Assembly (NCBI RefSeq): GCF_032854445.1
Contig: NC_088295.1
Coordinates: 39,421,385-39,481,384, forward strand
DNA from: Liolophura sinensis
Taxonomy: Eukaryota; Mollusca; Polyplacophora; Chitonida; Chitonidae
DNA length: 60,000 nt
Direction: 5' to 3'
Part shown: one piece after another, positions 35,798 to 48,146 of the stretch
Position numbering within the stretch: position 1 is the first letter of the stretch
Layout: every line of letters starts with the position of its first letter
The notes under the pieces: model-generated
What the model was told of the DNA's origin: nothing
The model's input: only the letters and a program-made list of their open reading frames with translations
The model's database searches: none
Program-made: the position numbers and the translations under genes

Positions 35798-38700
35798 GTA
35801 AGAATGTTTTCGTTGTAATTTTACAAAGTATTGTGTAGCAAAGATGACCGTTTTCATTTCATCCAACATGTAAGTGAGCTTTACTTTCACTCTGACCCAG
35901 TAGAGAGAGATCCTAACACAGAGCTTCACAAGAATCTCCAGCGATAACTAGCAGCATGCATCTCAACCTATGTGTGGGGGACGTATTATAATACTAAAAC
36001 CTTTACCGTTAACATAACATCCAACACACAAGTTAATCTATGGTTATACAATTTTAAAACTTTTAAGAAAAAAATTTGTATACACTTGTTAACAAGTGTA
36101 ACCGTAATCAGCCTTGTATTTAAAATGTAGACCTTCAACATCAGTTTTGGGATGTACAGGCGTGTAGGCTTTACAAATATTTGAACTTTTTGGATGACAT
36201 CGTAATGTAAAATGCTTTAAGAACCAAATTATACATCTGACAGGTCAGCCCTATGCATAAAATGCGATATAGGCCTACTATACACGACTAATGGGAAACT
36301 GATAGTATGATTGTTCATGGAGAAACTGGTTTAGTTGCCAAGATTTCTTATAGTCTATGCAAAATGGCCAGCGAGTCAGTGACATAGGGATCTATATTCC
36401 TCAGGTCATGTGACTAAACAGATCAATAATACTGTTATCCTAATTCGAAACGTTTTGTCCATGCTTGCAGTTTCATGCGGAATGGATGCGCACAATTGTC
36501 TGAGAGTCTGAGAGTGATAGGTTGCTAAACAGCGTTGATAACCTACATGCACACTGAAAATATACATTTCTTCGCTTTTAAGAAAAAAAAAGAAAACAAA
36601 AAAAAAAACCAGAGTATAAATGTAATTATTGGACGATTTAAAAACCTTAATCAATCATCTTTTCACTTAGCTTCGGTTTGGCTTGTTTGGTCCTCTCTAT
36701 AGAAAAAAACTTGCAATTTATATATACCAGTCAATGCTCTACGTCTTAAGTATATGATAAATCCTTTATACATACATGTATACTGTAGCTGAAATCAAAC
36801 ATCCGTTGATTAGGTTATGTATATTTTCTATGCACTTTTAATGGGAGATTATACAATTCTATACATTACAAATTTCTGTTGTTTATCTGTTGGTGAATAG
36901 GAAAGAAGAAAATACCAAGGCCTTTGAATGCGTTTATGCTGTTTGCCAATGACCACAGGGCACAGTTCAGAAAAACCCATCCCGGGGAGACCAATTCTAA
37001 AATCAGTGTCAGGTTGGTATATCTGCAGAACAGAGCTTAGTAATCTATCCTTTCAGCATAGTCTTAGTCGGGAAGAAGGAGGTGTGTGTGGGGGTGGGGG
37101 TGGGCTGAGTGGTGGTGGGGGGGGGGGGGGGGAGGAGGAGGGGGCTTATTGCCTGTGCGACACCACGTCCTGACCACATAAACATGGATGGAAAAGATTG
37201 GAAACGACGAGGCACTCTGATTTAAAAATCTATATAGTAGTATACATGGCATGTTACAAACTGCACACAAATTTATACCAGGCCTATATGTATATCTATC
37301 TATGCAAGTGCATGAATATGTTCCTTTTCTTTCAATAATATGCAGACTTGGGGAGGCATGGAAAGAGCTAAATGGAAAAGACAAAACACGATATTACCAG
37401 CTGTCGAAGAAAGCCGAGATCGAACATCGTAACAAGTATCCGGGTAAGCCGTATTTTCAATCTCATGTGCTGTGCGAAACCTGCACTCATAAATATAGCC
37501 ATCTTAGTGTACCTATTATAAATGCATGCACTGCACATACATAAAAGTAGGCGTACGCCTACCAATCAAAAACCATGTCATGAAGTAAATGAAGAATTTA
37601 TTTAGAGATTCACAAGCTTGGACCGCAGTAGTTTCAACCATCGAAACATGCATGACATACGGCAAACACGAAAGGTCCAGCAGCAGCTTTTGGTTGTCTT
37701 GCCATGCATGTAATTTGACCGTTGGTGGATTTATTGCCCGCTTGTCACAAAAAATGCTCCGGCCAAAAAAGTTCTTAACCTTTACGGAATGTCACACGTG
37801 TATATTGAGATCTGTTCTGAAGTAGGCCTATGTGTCATCTGCACGATGGCCTGATTTTCTCGTTGGAAGATGTATTTATTTAGTACTATTAATATATATC
37901 AATGCCGTGTTTCCTGATTATTTCATATTCATCAGAGGATATAAAGGGAGACTTTTGATTTGGCGTTTTACAAAATGGGTTGTCTTGATGGCCACCGAAG
38001 GAATATTTATTTTCCTGATTTATTTTCTTGATACTCAGCGGCAAGGTTTATCGGGGTTTGCCTATATATATAGGGAACCAACAGCGGTCCGATCGAGTAA
38101 TTCCGCGGTGGAATAATTTTCCATGTAGTTCACTTATTGAGTTCAGAGGTTCTCGTTCACATCCAAGGAAAGGGAGTAGTTTCCAACAAGGTAGGAAGAA
38201 GTTGAGCCCTGCTGATGACCCACAAGGAAGGCCTCATTCTAAAATATTTATAAGCAACTGCATGGTATTGTTGTTATATACATGGTTTGAATGCTAGATT
38301 CAGATGACAATCAGACCATCTTATACGTAGTTTCTTTGCATGTGTCGGGGATCGTGCGTGGAAAATATAATCTATCTGGATGGAAATCAAGACAGGTATC
38401 ACGGATGTTGGTCGGGTTCTATTTCGCTCTTGCGTGTGTTCCGTTTTGTCCCATGCGTTATATAAATATCTTCTTCTAAATCTCGCTGATATTTGATAAA
38501 TATGCACAGCCCGTGCATCCATATATCAGTTCTACGTGACAGCAGAAACACCTTTCTCTGTGACATGTATAGAGAAACCTTTAATCCAGAATTCCTGTTT
38601 TACACATGTAGGCCCATGCCTGGGGATTTATATATATACGTCGTAACCCGTTGTAAGCCAAACCGAAAATGAGCTGCATTCTTATTGAAGACCAATAAAT

Positions 38701-41700
38701 GGTCCAAATGAGAGCCACCTATAACATTTTCCAACCCTCACATTAAATCTGCACACTTTATATAAATCATCAGGTGGAGCAGGGGTTTCAAAGATGTCTT
38801 AAAAAGAATATATCGGAGATTTTGGGCAAAAAAGTCCATATTGGCTGATTAAATCAAATTTTTTTTATTTGCCAAGATTGGCTCAAAGTATTGCGTTTCG
38901 ATGAATAAAGACTGATCGAATTTTTGCTTTTTTAATCTTCACACGAATCTAGTAATACATTTTAGAGATACTTGTTTAATTGTTATTTGACCTGGAACTC
39001 ATTTACGGACTACAAATTTGAACTTTGATATGGAATTCATGCCTCGAATATCCACTGTCTGCCCGGCATCATTGAAAACTGATGACCGCTTCTCTCTTGT
39101 GTGTTACCAGTTTTATTTCTTGTTTGTATAATTTCTTACATACCTTTGTCTTTGGGAGCTAGTGTTAAACGTTGTTTTGGAAATGGATCTTGCGATTATC
39201 GACTAGGAACGCCTTTTACGGACTACGAATGGTATATGAATGTCGGACATGGCGCTTATATTTACCATCCTTCATTTTCCTCTCTGACACAGTAAACTGT
39301 TTTGTGTGTGTTACAAACCTAAGTTAGCTCCATGATCATGAGGCCTGGGCACTATATATATACCTCGCAATCTCCCACATTCAATTACATCTTGGCCACA
39401 TATATCCATTACACGAAATTTATGTTGGTTCATACCAAAAATTTCATGGCTTTCACCTACTTTCGTTCAAGACAACCTATACCCAATTCCACACAATGGT
39501 TATTTTGGCCGTTTTGCAAGAAAGTATTCTATACTGCATTGGATGTCAAACACTACGTGTTCAGGTTACTCACCAGCACATACTGTTGTGCAACAAAATG
39601 AGGATGTTCTTGCAGCTAATATTTTTGTTTATTTCGTGGTCATAATTTGTTATTGACAGATTACACTTATTGTCCAAAAGAAGCAAGGTCGAGCAAACGG
39701 GCTCGTCGTGAACGACTATCGAATGGTTCGGAAAACTGTGAAAAAGCAGCAGATTCATCATCATCTTTGAGCCCACCCAGTGCATCAAACAGCAGTGAAC
39801 AATGCGCGGACGTCGGTCGAGGAAAATCTGTTCCAGTTAGATGCGAGGGAGTGAAACCTCAGCCAAAAGAAGACACACCATGTTCCGATGGCATGTACAG
39901 GAGAGATATGTGGCACTGCGGCCAGGGTGACCAGATGACAGCATACCCCCTGCCATATGGGCCTCAGTACCTGCCACCAATGATGTACCCAAGGTTTCCG
40001 TGCTGGGAATATCGATCACATCCTTACATGCCATCGCAGCTCCCTCGAATGCCATTCATGGCCCATCCAATGATGTATGCCTGTCCCCCACATCAAGCAA
40101 CCTTTGGATATCCCGTGAATCAACAGCCTGAACATAGTAAGGATTTAAAACTAGCACACAATATACCTATGTCTATGCCGCCAAAGTGGTCTCACCACTG
40201 CAGTATTATGTTAAAGACACACATGCACCAGGCCCTCTTTCCTATGTTCTTGCACTAACTTCTCAGTACTGAGTACCAAGAGAGACAGTAACAAGTAAAA
40301 TTTTATAGTCTTTGGTATGACTCGAGTTTGATCCCCGGTTTCTCGACTTCGAGGCGGACGCTCTAAACACTATGCCACCGAAACGTCTCCACGCGCAAAT
40401 TATAAGTCCATGGAAAGACCACTGAAACCTACGTCCTAAACTACCTATATTTATTTCTGTTTGAATGAATAAAATGCCTGTGACTGCATGCTTGAAGTTT
40501 ATGTCGGTGGCGTTGCCGCGATTTTGTATCTTTATTTTAACCTCAGGTTGAAGTTTTTTTTTGTTTGTTTCCTTGTTTGCTTTGTTTTTAATGTAATATT
40601 TATTAATGCACAACACAGAGCTATTACACTATTTAAATATGAATACGTTTGCAATGTCACTCACACGTAAAAAGGGGTACAAATAGCTAACGATAGAGAA
40701 TTTGACCCCCTTTTATTTATTCCAAAAAGTTTTCAGTGGTTTTTCATTTTTTTCCCCTTTTCCAGCTTCACGTCGGCCATCGTTAAGAAGCTTGGTTTAC
40801 ATACATGCATCATACATCAGCATTTCCTTCTGCGTGTATAAACTTTACAATATTGCAATATTGTTTTATCTGAATTTGCAGAGGAAGGCGTATCGACATC
40901 CTCTGTTCAGTCAACCAGTACTTCCACAGAACAAGAGTCCGGTGCCTTCAAAACGGTGGACACTTCCCAAATGTAAGAATCAGGAACATACATGCATATA
41001 TCGGGTGGGCATAAAAAAATGGACCGTACTTTGACACTCAATATCTCCGAAACCCTCTTACGTCAGCTTCTAAAAATTTATACACTCAAAAGCCACTATA
41101 TGTCCTAAATATAAGACCAAATTTCAATTTCACCTTTTTAGATTTCTGTTCATGGGACCAAAATCAAAATAGAGTCAAAAACGCATGTTTCGGACATTTC
41201 AAAATGATGTTCTACCTTGTTTTACTTGATAAGGTGATCAATTCCTTGTCCGCCGCAGAGAAAATCATCTTGATTCAGCAAAACTTGTGCCCATCTGGCA
41301 GAAGGATTTTTCTGACACTAGAGCCAGGCAAGTTTTCCAGACGACACGCAGGTGCAGCGCGCGCTTCACTCATGACACCTGACAGGTGATGCAATGTGGG
41401 TCACCAGAACGTGCGTTTTTGAGGCTATGTTTTCATTTTTACCCTGTGTACAGACTACTCAAGCCATGACCTTGAAAATTGCTCAGTATATTAACAGAAT
41501 CATGCCATTTAAATGTCTAAAGTTTGAAAGGGTTTGAACAAAGGATAATGGAGCAATGCAGCATCACAGTACGGCCCATTTTTTCATCGAAAGCATCGAT
41601 GCTGATAATTAACCAAATCACAATGGCATTTGCATCAGTTTCGTACGCTCTCAATAATTAAGAATGTTTTACATTCATTTGGTGCTGTTTGTAAACATCT

Positions 41701-42180
41701 TGTTCATGGACATGCACTTGTGTATAGTTCCAAAATATAAAAAAAAAATATGTGAAATTGTCAATCAAACAAACCAGGCGTTTACAAAAAAGCCATATTT
41801 TGTTGCAGTAATCAAGCTTGTTTTCCTTATTTTATAGTCAGTTCACTCCGGTATCCTCGAAAAACGCTAAAGACAACCACCCAATCGCTGTTCCTGTAAC
41901 CACAGCGCCGAAGTTGGAGCTCTTTGTCCCAAGTTATGTCCAAGGTCACCCGGTGCCGGCACCATTTCCAGGAAATGTTCAGTATCCGTACAACACCAAC
42001 CTTCAGTATACCCAGCAACCTTATGGAATGACCATGATGGCATCTGAGCCAAGTTCTGTGACTGTGAGTTCCCATTACGAACAACCATACGTCTGTCGAA
42101 CAAATGAGCACGAGAAGTCATTCTCTGCTGAACTTAAGAGCATTGGTGAGCCCGATGTAAAGACCTACGCGGATCTCTGA
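35785..42180 (+). CDS. divergent HMG-box (SOX-like) transcription factor, complete six-exon gene
   Basis: Gene-level entry. Six exons (13, 112, 98, 477, 91 and 343 bp) total 1134 bp, 377 residues plus TGA, with every junction in phase. One HMG box spans about residues 8-78. It begins KKKIPRPLNAFMLFANDHRA, continues with KISVRLGEAWKEL, and ends EIEHRNKYPDYTYCP. The YPDYxYxP end is SOX/MATA-like, but the opening RPLNAFMLFAN lacks the SOX RPMNAFMVW and is closer to HBP1/CIC/BBX. A basic stretch (SSKRARRERL) is a likely nuclear signal. After it come a Ser-rich linker, a P/M/Y-rich region (about residues 160-220) and a Ser/Thr/Gln-rich C-terminus. Introns split the box at its middle (phase 2) and its end (phase 1). 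No named orthologue recognised. Confidence 0.87.
36901..37012 (+). CDS. HMG gene exon 2, first half of the HMG box
   Basis: After acceptor TTGGTGAATAG it reads KKKIPRPLNAFMLFANDHRA and on to TNSKISVR. The donor GTTGGT gives phase 2. This covers helix 1 and the start of helix 2 of the box. Confidence 0.9.
37089..37144 (+). repeat. G-rich tract in HMG gene intron 2
   Basis: Several runs of four or more G residues, including one of 16 or more, on the transcribed (RNA-sense) strand, 77 bp after the donor of exon 2. It can form G-quadruplexes in DNA or nascent RNA. Confidence 0.85.
37346..37443 (+). CDS. HMG gene exon 3, second half of the HMG box
   Basis: Acceptor TAATATGCAG, then LGEAWKELNGKDKTRYYQLS through EHRNKYP and one base (phase 1), donor GTAAGC. 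It carries helix 3 with the aromatic residues of the HMG core (W, YY). Confidence 0.9.
37444..39659. other. HMG gene intron 3
   Basis: A 2.2-kb intron. A non-ATG open frame at 39101-39295 has a hydrophobic start but no start codon or compatible splice phase. Nothing else recognised. Confidence 0.6.
39660..40136 (+). CDS. HMG gene exon 4, end of the box, basic region and P/M/Y-rich tail
   Basis: Completes YPDYTYCPKEARSSKRARRE, then a Ser-rich segment and a stretch dense in Pro, Met and Tyr (e.g. YPLPYGPQYLPPMMYPRFP). Acceptor TTATTGACAG, donor GTAAGG, 477 bp. The tail has no recognised domain and may be an activation region. Confidence 0.87.
40270..40400 (-). repeat. SINE family 2, head-only copy in HMG gene intron 4
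   Basis: On the minus strand it reads like a tRNA-derived head: CGGTGGCATAGTGTTTAGAG for box A and GGGGATCAAACTCGAG for box B. It matches the heads at 45590-45640 and 52230-52305. Confidence 0.6.
40882..40972 (+). CDS. HMG gene exon 5, Ser/Thr-rich linker
   Basis: Encodes EGVSTSSVQSTSTSTEQESG and then AFKTVDTSQ. Acceptor TGAATTTGCAG, donor GTAAGA. Phase 1 in and phase 2 out match exons 4 and 6. The phase fit at both ends is the main support for this small exon. Confidence 0.75.
41003..41592. mobile_element. degenerate TIR transposon in HMG gene intron 5
   Basis: Left end contains ATAAAAAAATGGACCGTACT and the right end, reverse complemented, ATGAAAAAATGGGCCGTACT. Inside, 41204-41389 reads MMFYLVLLDKVINSLSAAEK, which loosely resembles the helix-turn-helix start of transposon-borne proteins, then breaks down. 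It is a decayed copy. Confidence 0.55.
41838..42180 (+). CDS. HMG gene exon 6, C-terminus
   Basis: After acceptor TTATTTTATAG it reads QFTPVSSKNAKDNHPIAVPV onward through a Pro/Tyr/Gln-rich stretch to SIGEPDVKTYADL and TGA. No domain recognised. Confidence 0.85.
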
Positions 42181-42488
42181 AAGGGACAAACTGAGATCAT
42201 TGCTATTCCAACTACTTTACCACAGAGGACCCAAGACGGCTTAGCAAGCGGGTCGACTTAAATCATTCACAGTGGAAAAAGACCACGTTCACAAAACTCA
42301 GTAATTCAAATGTCGTATCTTCCATCGTTAATTACGCCGCCCCAAAGAACTATTACCCAGACAAGGACATTTCCGAAAAAAAAAAAAAAAAATGGCATAT
42401 ATATATGAGAAATTGGATTTCAGAAGTTTTGTAAAAATGGTCATCGGCCTAGAGTTTTAAACTGCTCCCAAAACACACTCTTTATTGC

Positions 42489-42494
42489 AATAAA
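42489..42494 (+). terminator. poly(A) signal AATAAA of the HMG gene
   Basis: First AATAAA after the stop codon, 309 bp downstream. It lies in a small TTTATTGCAATAAA palindrome. Longer 3'UTRs cannot be excluded. Confidence 0.55.
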
Positions 42495-43540
42495 GAATGA
42501 CATTCCACCAAGTTACGGATAAAATGCTTGGCGCACGTCATGATTGTCTTAAGTCACCAAACTGGATATACATGTATATGCATTCATAAGATCTAAGTGT
42601 ACATTGGAAAGGAGACTGATTATATTTGAACACTCAACTGAAGTACATATGTGTGATCACAGTGAGCAGCTACCTTATAATGCAACAAAATCTGAACAAA
42701 CCGTTTTATACATGTATTACATAAGCACTCCTGAAAGTTGTTGAGAGCGCCACATTGGCGGCATGTTTATTTTAACTGTCACTTTAATCCGGCATCAGTG
42801 ATATGATATTTTTTTACCTTGTCACATGTGTCTTCTTTGTGTTACGTCGATTTTCTCATTGTACCTTGTGAATCTGTTATGGTACTTTGTTCTGTTCTTC
42901 TTCTCAAGAGTGAACAGACTTTATTTATAAATGTTTCATAATATATGTTAGTGATCTTTCAACGGATTTCTAGTGTTTGATCTACTGTTGATCTTAAAGT
43001 GTTGAGTTTGTTTCTTTCGTATGATTTTGTCGTATACAGCTGAACGGCAGAAAGCAAAATAACGAAAAGGTGAGCAGGGCGCTCTGCTTCTCGCAAAAGT
43101 ACACCTATACATGCATGTATACCGACTGCCGGGAAAATGAGAGACGTGCCTGCAGCAGACCATTACAGTGCACCATAGCAATGAATAACTTGTCTAGAGC
43201 CGTTTGGAGATAGGAGCTACTTTTCTGAATATAGCACAAATGATGTATATACGGGAAAGCAGACCAACAAAAAGACAAACGTACACATGTACGGGCACAG
43301 ATTTTGTGAAACATGAGAATAACTGATTATTGCTTCACGCCACACAGGCAATACTTCAGCCCTATCGATGCGGAAAACATGAGACTATGACAATGCAGCA
43401 TGAAAATGTGTAAGCTACTGTCTATTTCATCGTAACACGCAAAGCCGAGCTGTATTGGAAAGTGGAGAAATGTAGCAATCAGAAAAGAATACATTGTAGG
43501 CCTACATGAAAATGTAGGTACCAGCAGTAAGTACCAGCAC

Positions 43541-43990
43541 GGGAGTAATGATGGAAATAATTACCCGGTTTTATTAAACTTAAGCGTGCATAAGACTAGG
43601 TTACATGGAAGATGTATGCTAAGTTTTATAGAAATAGGTTCACAACTTTTCACGATTCATGGCCAGAATCTAAATACATGGAACAGTGTAGTCCTAAATT
43701 GGGGTAATTGCCATTAAACTAAACTATGCACAACTTCAGATGATAGGCAAAATGTATTGTTTCATCGAAATCGGCGCAGTAGTTTGGGAGATGCATGGGC
43801 AAAATCTGAATGGGCCTACATGAAAAGCAGTGTACAGCGCCATTCTAAGTGGGAGTAATTACGAAAATAATTACCCGGTTGCCATTAAACTTAGATATGC
43901 ACAGGTTCAGATGATAGGGAAAATGTATTGTAAGTTTCCTAAAAGTCGGCGAAGTAGTTTGGGGAGGATATGCATGGACAAAATCACGTC
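43541..43990. repeat. three diverged tandem units of about 150 bp
   Basis: Blocks recur at about 43541, 43691 and 43847. They share GGGAGTAATTAC/ATAATTACCCGGTT, CCATTAAACTTA, CAGATGATAGG and CGGCG(A/C)AGTAGTTTGG. The last unit runs into ACAGGCAGAGAGACTAACAG, a common tail in such repeats. Confidence 0.65.
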
Positions 43991-45324
43991 TACAGGCAGA
44001 GAGACTAACAGACGGTGATTCCAGTAGTACCTCCCTTCCAACTTTCGTTGAGCGGTGAATAAAAACAGATCTTCCCAACCATGGAATTTAAATTACTGAA
44101 CCTATGATCCTTAATATAAAACCAAATATAAAAGGTCACTTACAACCTATATAGCTTATAACATCCGTATTTTCAAAGAAGTGTTATTAAACAGACATGC
44201 CAGTGATATATGCAAAGGGCAGATAAACAGTCCTTAGCCTTTTGCGTCACCACCGTTCCATGCCAAGCAAGGACGATTTCTCGCAAAACGTACCATGCAT
44301 TCATAACACTTTTGCGGCCAAGAAGTGAAATTACGGCCTCACTACTCAGGATCAGAAGAGATCGCCATGTCTATTTTCCTATTTGAATAAGAGTGTCTTT
44401 ACTCTATGTAACGTAGAAGCGTTTAGGTGTTTGTCTATCCTTCAACTCCTGGTTTTGGATCAATAAATTGTGAAGAACACCACACGACAAAATATATAAA
44501 ATCTTAGAAGCCAACCATTGCTAAAAAGTACTTATCTTTTTCAAAATGCGTAGAACTTTGCATGTAATGTACAAACCTTGACATTACCAAGATAGTGTGG
44601 ATTATATATGTTGTGTGAAAAACTCGAATATTACCCGTTGGAATACCTTTCGCCATCTCGTCGAAGAAATCTCTGAGGGAAATGTTAGAAGTGAGAAATA
44701 TCACCCAGTCGATAATTCTTGAAACATCTAAGAACAAAAAGCTCCATTATTAGATTATGTGCTTGATGTCTTTTCGTATTAATATCAAAGTCGAATCATC
44801 AGGGGTCAGGTTTTCACACGTGTAGTCAAGTTTTATCTTAACAGGAAACAAAATGACGCTTTCATCAAGGCTAACTTTAATGTCGGGTTTGTTGCTCATA
44901 TATAAACACTTTTGAACAACGTGCTCCAACAGAGAATATGGAAATATGGTAGCAGTGTTCTCACTGGAAGTGCCTTAAAGCGACATGATTTGTGAGGTCA
45001 AGGAAAATTGACTTCAAAACTGAAGTGAAAATGGCTCCTCAATAACTTTTCACAGGGTTCGCACTCTCCAGAGATTTCAAATTTCCAGGCTTTGTCAAAC
45101 CAGTCAAAAACAAAATTCACCTTTTTTTTCAGGCTACCTGGAATAAATATTCTATATTTATACAAACCTGAAGCAATGTAAAATGATCTTAGTTGAGCTC
45201 TCTTGGATACATAAAGCAGTGCATTAAAGATGGCAAAAAGACTGCATGAAGTTTAGATGAAAGAGTACGAAAAATTAGTTGTAAATGTGGTCATTTATAT
45301 TTTTTTCGATTTTTCTTTAAATAG

Positions 45325-45650
45325 TTAGTGAGTGCTTAGGGTTTAACGTCGCATTTTTCAGTCATATGACGACGAAGGAATCCTTAGTAATGTGCCTCCT
45401 TGTTGCAGGATTTCCACCGTTCTTTTATCTAGTACTGCTTCACTGAGACACTTTTCCGAAAGGAAGTTAGCCACCCCGCCCATGCCATTATAATGATACA
45501 GGTCAACCAGTCGTTGCACTATCCCCTTCATGCTGAACGCCAAGCGAGGAAGTTACAATTTCCTCTTTTAGGGGCTTAGGGGTGACTCGACCCAGGATTG
45601 ACCCTGGATCTACTGCTCCCAAAGCGGACTCTTTAACGAAAGTAAGAGAC
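45325..45650 (-). mobile_element. SINE family 2 copy (about 325 bp)
   Basis: Contains GGGTTTAACGTCGCATTTTT and CAGTCATATGACGACGAAGG at the left and a tRNA-like head (GGATTGACCCTGGATCTACT, CAAAGCGGACTCTTTAACG) at the right, reading on the minus strand. Related copies lie at 16135, 40270, 52005 and 54120. Confidence 0.65.
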
Positions 45651-47957
45651 ACTTTTTATACCTCTTGGTATATATGATTTTCTTGTAATAATGTTATAGA
45701 TGAGGATATAACACTTGTTTAAAAAATATATTTGCACTAGAATTTGGTCTTTTCAGGTAACAAATGTGTTCAACTAAGATTTTGATCACATTTATATTTT
45801 TAATATATTCATAAATATGATCATAATTCAGATTAAATGCATTTGTTTGGATATGAAGAACAAATTTACATTCAAATAAATTTACTAGACATGCATCACA
45901 TCCTTATTTAGAACATTACTTTGCAAAGACGATATATTCCAAATTGTCGTCCCAAATACCCACCATACAAACTTTTTTTCAAGTACTCGTTTCTTCTGAA
46001 AGAAAACATCAAAAATAATATTAAAGATCGTTTTTGCAAATAAGATTTCACACTCTGTCATCTGATGTTGGCATCATTATTATGTTTTCTTCTTTAAGCA
46101 ATTTCAAAATTGGGAAAACAAATTATCCAAGAGAATGTCAGTGTATTGTACACAGTAGCTCAGATTAATTCTGTAATCTCAATTTCAAGGCTTTTCCAGG
46201 CATAACTACAAAAAGCTCTTGAGTTGCCTCCAAACTGTCCCATGTGAGTTTCGCTGTATCTCTAAAAGTGTATGTATTAGGTCAAATCAATACTTTAAGA
46301 TGGACCTGTTGCACATTAAAAACAAAGTAAGACAAGTAGATTAATTGTATTTTATTTATAACTCAGTGTTTGACATTTGCCAGTTTGTCACAAATAACAC
46401 CAGGTAAAGTAACAAGGTAAAAAACATAATATAAATAATTCATATACAGTAATTTCGCTTACTCAAGCTGAAAAAAGTTAATAATAGACAATACTGTACA
46501 TCACGTGCAAATTGTGCATCAAAAATGCAATCACAGATAGGCAACGTACATTCTGTACCGTGTAAAGACAACCAACCAAAAATAACTTAAGATGTATTCA
46601 AATGGTATGAAAATGTTGGATTCTATCCACATGTACTCCAGTGAGATCTGACAACAATGAAATGTCAACCTAATGAGCGGTTTCAGTACCATCTAGGATA
46701 ATGTTCAATTTTAATTATCATTTTATGTCTGTTGATGATCTGTTGAAAAAAGCAACCTTCCACAATTCCAAAGTCAACACTGCTGGTTCCACAGAGCAGA
46801 TATGAAAGCTTTGCAGCTATCTTCAAGGGCCTAGTTAAAATTAACTTATTGACACATGACCAAACATGCTCCCAATCAAACTTGTTAGACTAACGGGTTA
46901 AGTAATGGGTAAAGTGGTGTGGTCAACAAATATCAAGTTTTCTATTTGGATCATGTAACATTTGACTGGCAGTTGTCAGTCAAAGTATTTTCTTTGATGG
47001 TAGAGATCAGTTAATTTTGTTTCAGAAGCATTCAAGCACTGTTCAAATAATTGTAGTTTGCAAGTCCATTGCATTTCTTCATTTTTCAAAAATACAAAAA
47101 TCAATTCAAAATACAGATAACTTTGTGACCTACCACAAAATAAGGCAGAAACTGTTTTTAGCAAAACATATCTTTTTAAAAGACATATTGCCGACAGCTA
47201 AAAATTGTGCTGCCATTTTAAACGTCATCAACATAAAGTTTTTTTAGGTAAAGACTTTTAGGTGTCTGCTGATGTATCTGACTGAGTGGACAATTGGGTG
47301 TTCAGTTCTATCCAGAGTTTCCCTTCGACCATCAGCTGTTTCAAGTCATGAGTGCAAACGATGTGGGAAGTTCAGCTAACTTCAAACGTCAAACACGGCA
47401 TTGTGTTGTAATTCTGATGTGGATATCATTGAGAATTACACATACTTTATAATACATTATCGTTAGAAAGGAAGATCGTATTTGGTTTGCTAGACTTGTA
47501 ATTTGGTTTTGTAATGTCATATTGTTGTCCACAAGTGAATGCTGCATTGTGGGATTCTCTGTGCTGCCTCATTTGCAAGTTATCTTGTTGGATGGTGATT
47601 TACCGTTTTAATTATTTTAACTGAGATTTTTCAGAAAGTATAGGCCTAGGGCATTTACTTGGGATTCAAATGCAACTTTTTGTATTTAGCTGAACAAACT
47701 CAAAAATTCTGAAATTGTTTTGGCAATATGTCCCTTTAATATCACAAAACACTTACATATTGGCAAGAATATTTCAAGAAATATACATGTACATGGAGAC
47801 ACAACCAACTACTCTTAACAAATCCATGCATAAATGTAACAACATATAACAACTGTTGTATATCTTAGTAAAGAAAAATTAACAGCATGTAATAGGTATT
47901 GAACAGATGTTTATCACAGGCCATGCCAGTATTCCAAGCAATTTGTATTCAACAGTT

Positions 47958-48146
47958 TCAGTCTTCTGGACCAAATCCAAAGACAGAGTCCAGGTCAAAC
48001 CAAGCTAAGTCTTCTTTTTCTTCTAACTTGCTGAGTTTGCTAAAACGATTCCTGTCCTTGGGAGAACTTTTGAAAAATTTGCCACTTGCCTTGGAAGGTG
48101 TCTTTCTAACATTACTGCTCACATCTGGTTCCCTTGATTTACTCTG
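47958..48146 (-). CDS. SYCP1: SYCP1 last exon
   Basis: Sixty-two codons and stop. Starts QSKSREPDVSSNVRKTPSKA and ends EEKEDLAWFDLDSVFGFGPED after a basic stretch. I put the acceptor at TTTTGTTCAG (phase 0). The acidic/aromatic end differs from the mammalian SYCP1 C-terminus. Confidence 0.75.
   Translation of the reverse strand, partial: QSKSREPDVSSNVRKTPSKASGKFFKSSPKDRNRFSKLSKLEEKEDLAWFDLDSVFGFGPED

Larger units (their letters stand above)
42495..47957. other. tail-to-tail interval between the HMG gene and SYCP1
   Basis: Holds diverged tandem units (43541-43990), a family 2 SINE (45325-45650), a CAGGG-type transposon end (45054) and, at the right, the probable SYCP1 3'UTR. An AATAAA on the minus strand at 46351-46356 could end the SYCP1 transcript. 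No gene recognised. Confidence 0.5.

Noticed and set aside
38130-38190. Possible extra HMG gene exon between CATGTAG and GTAGGAAG
   Set aside because: It would enter at phase 1 but leave at phase 0, breaking the YPDYTY junction.
39101-39295. Open frame with hydrophobic N-terminus and two Cys (secreted-peptide-like)
   Set aside because: No ATG, lies inside HMG intron 3, and no splice phase fits.
44640-44737. Minus-strand exon-like ORF (SLRDFFDEMAKGIPTG) with a donor-like GTAATA
   Set aside because: No neighbouring exon, no start, no recognised family; probably chance.
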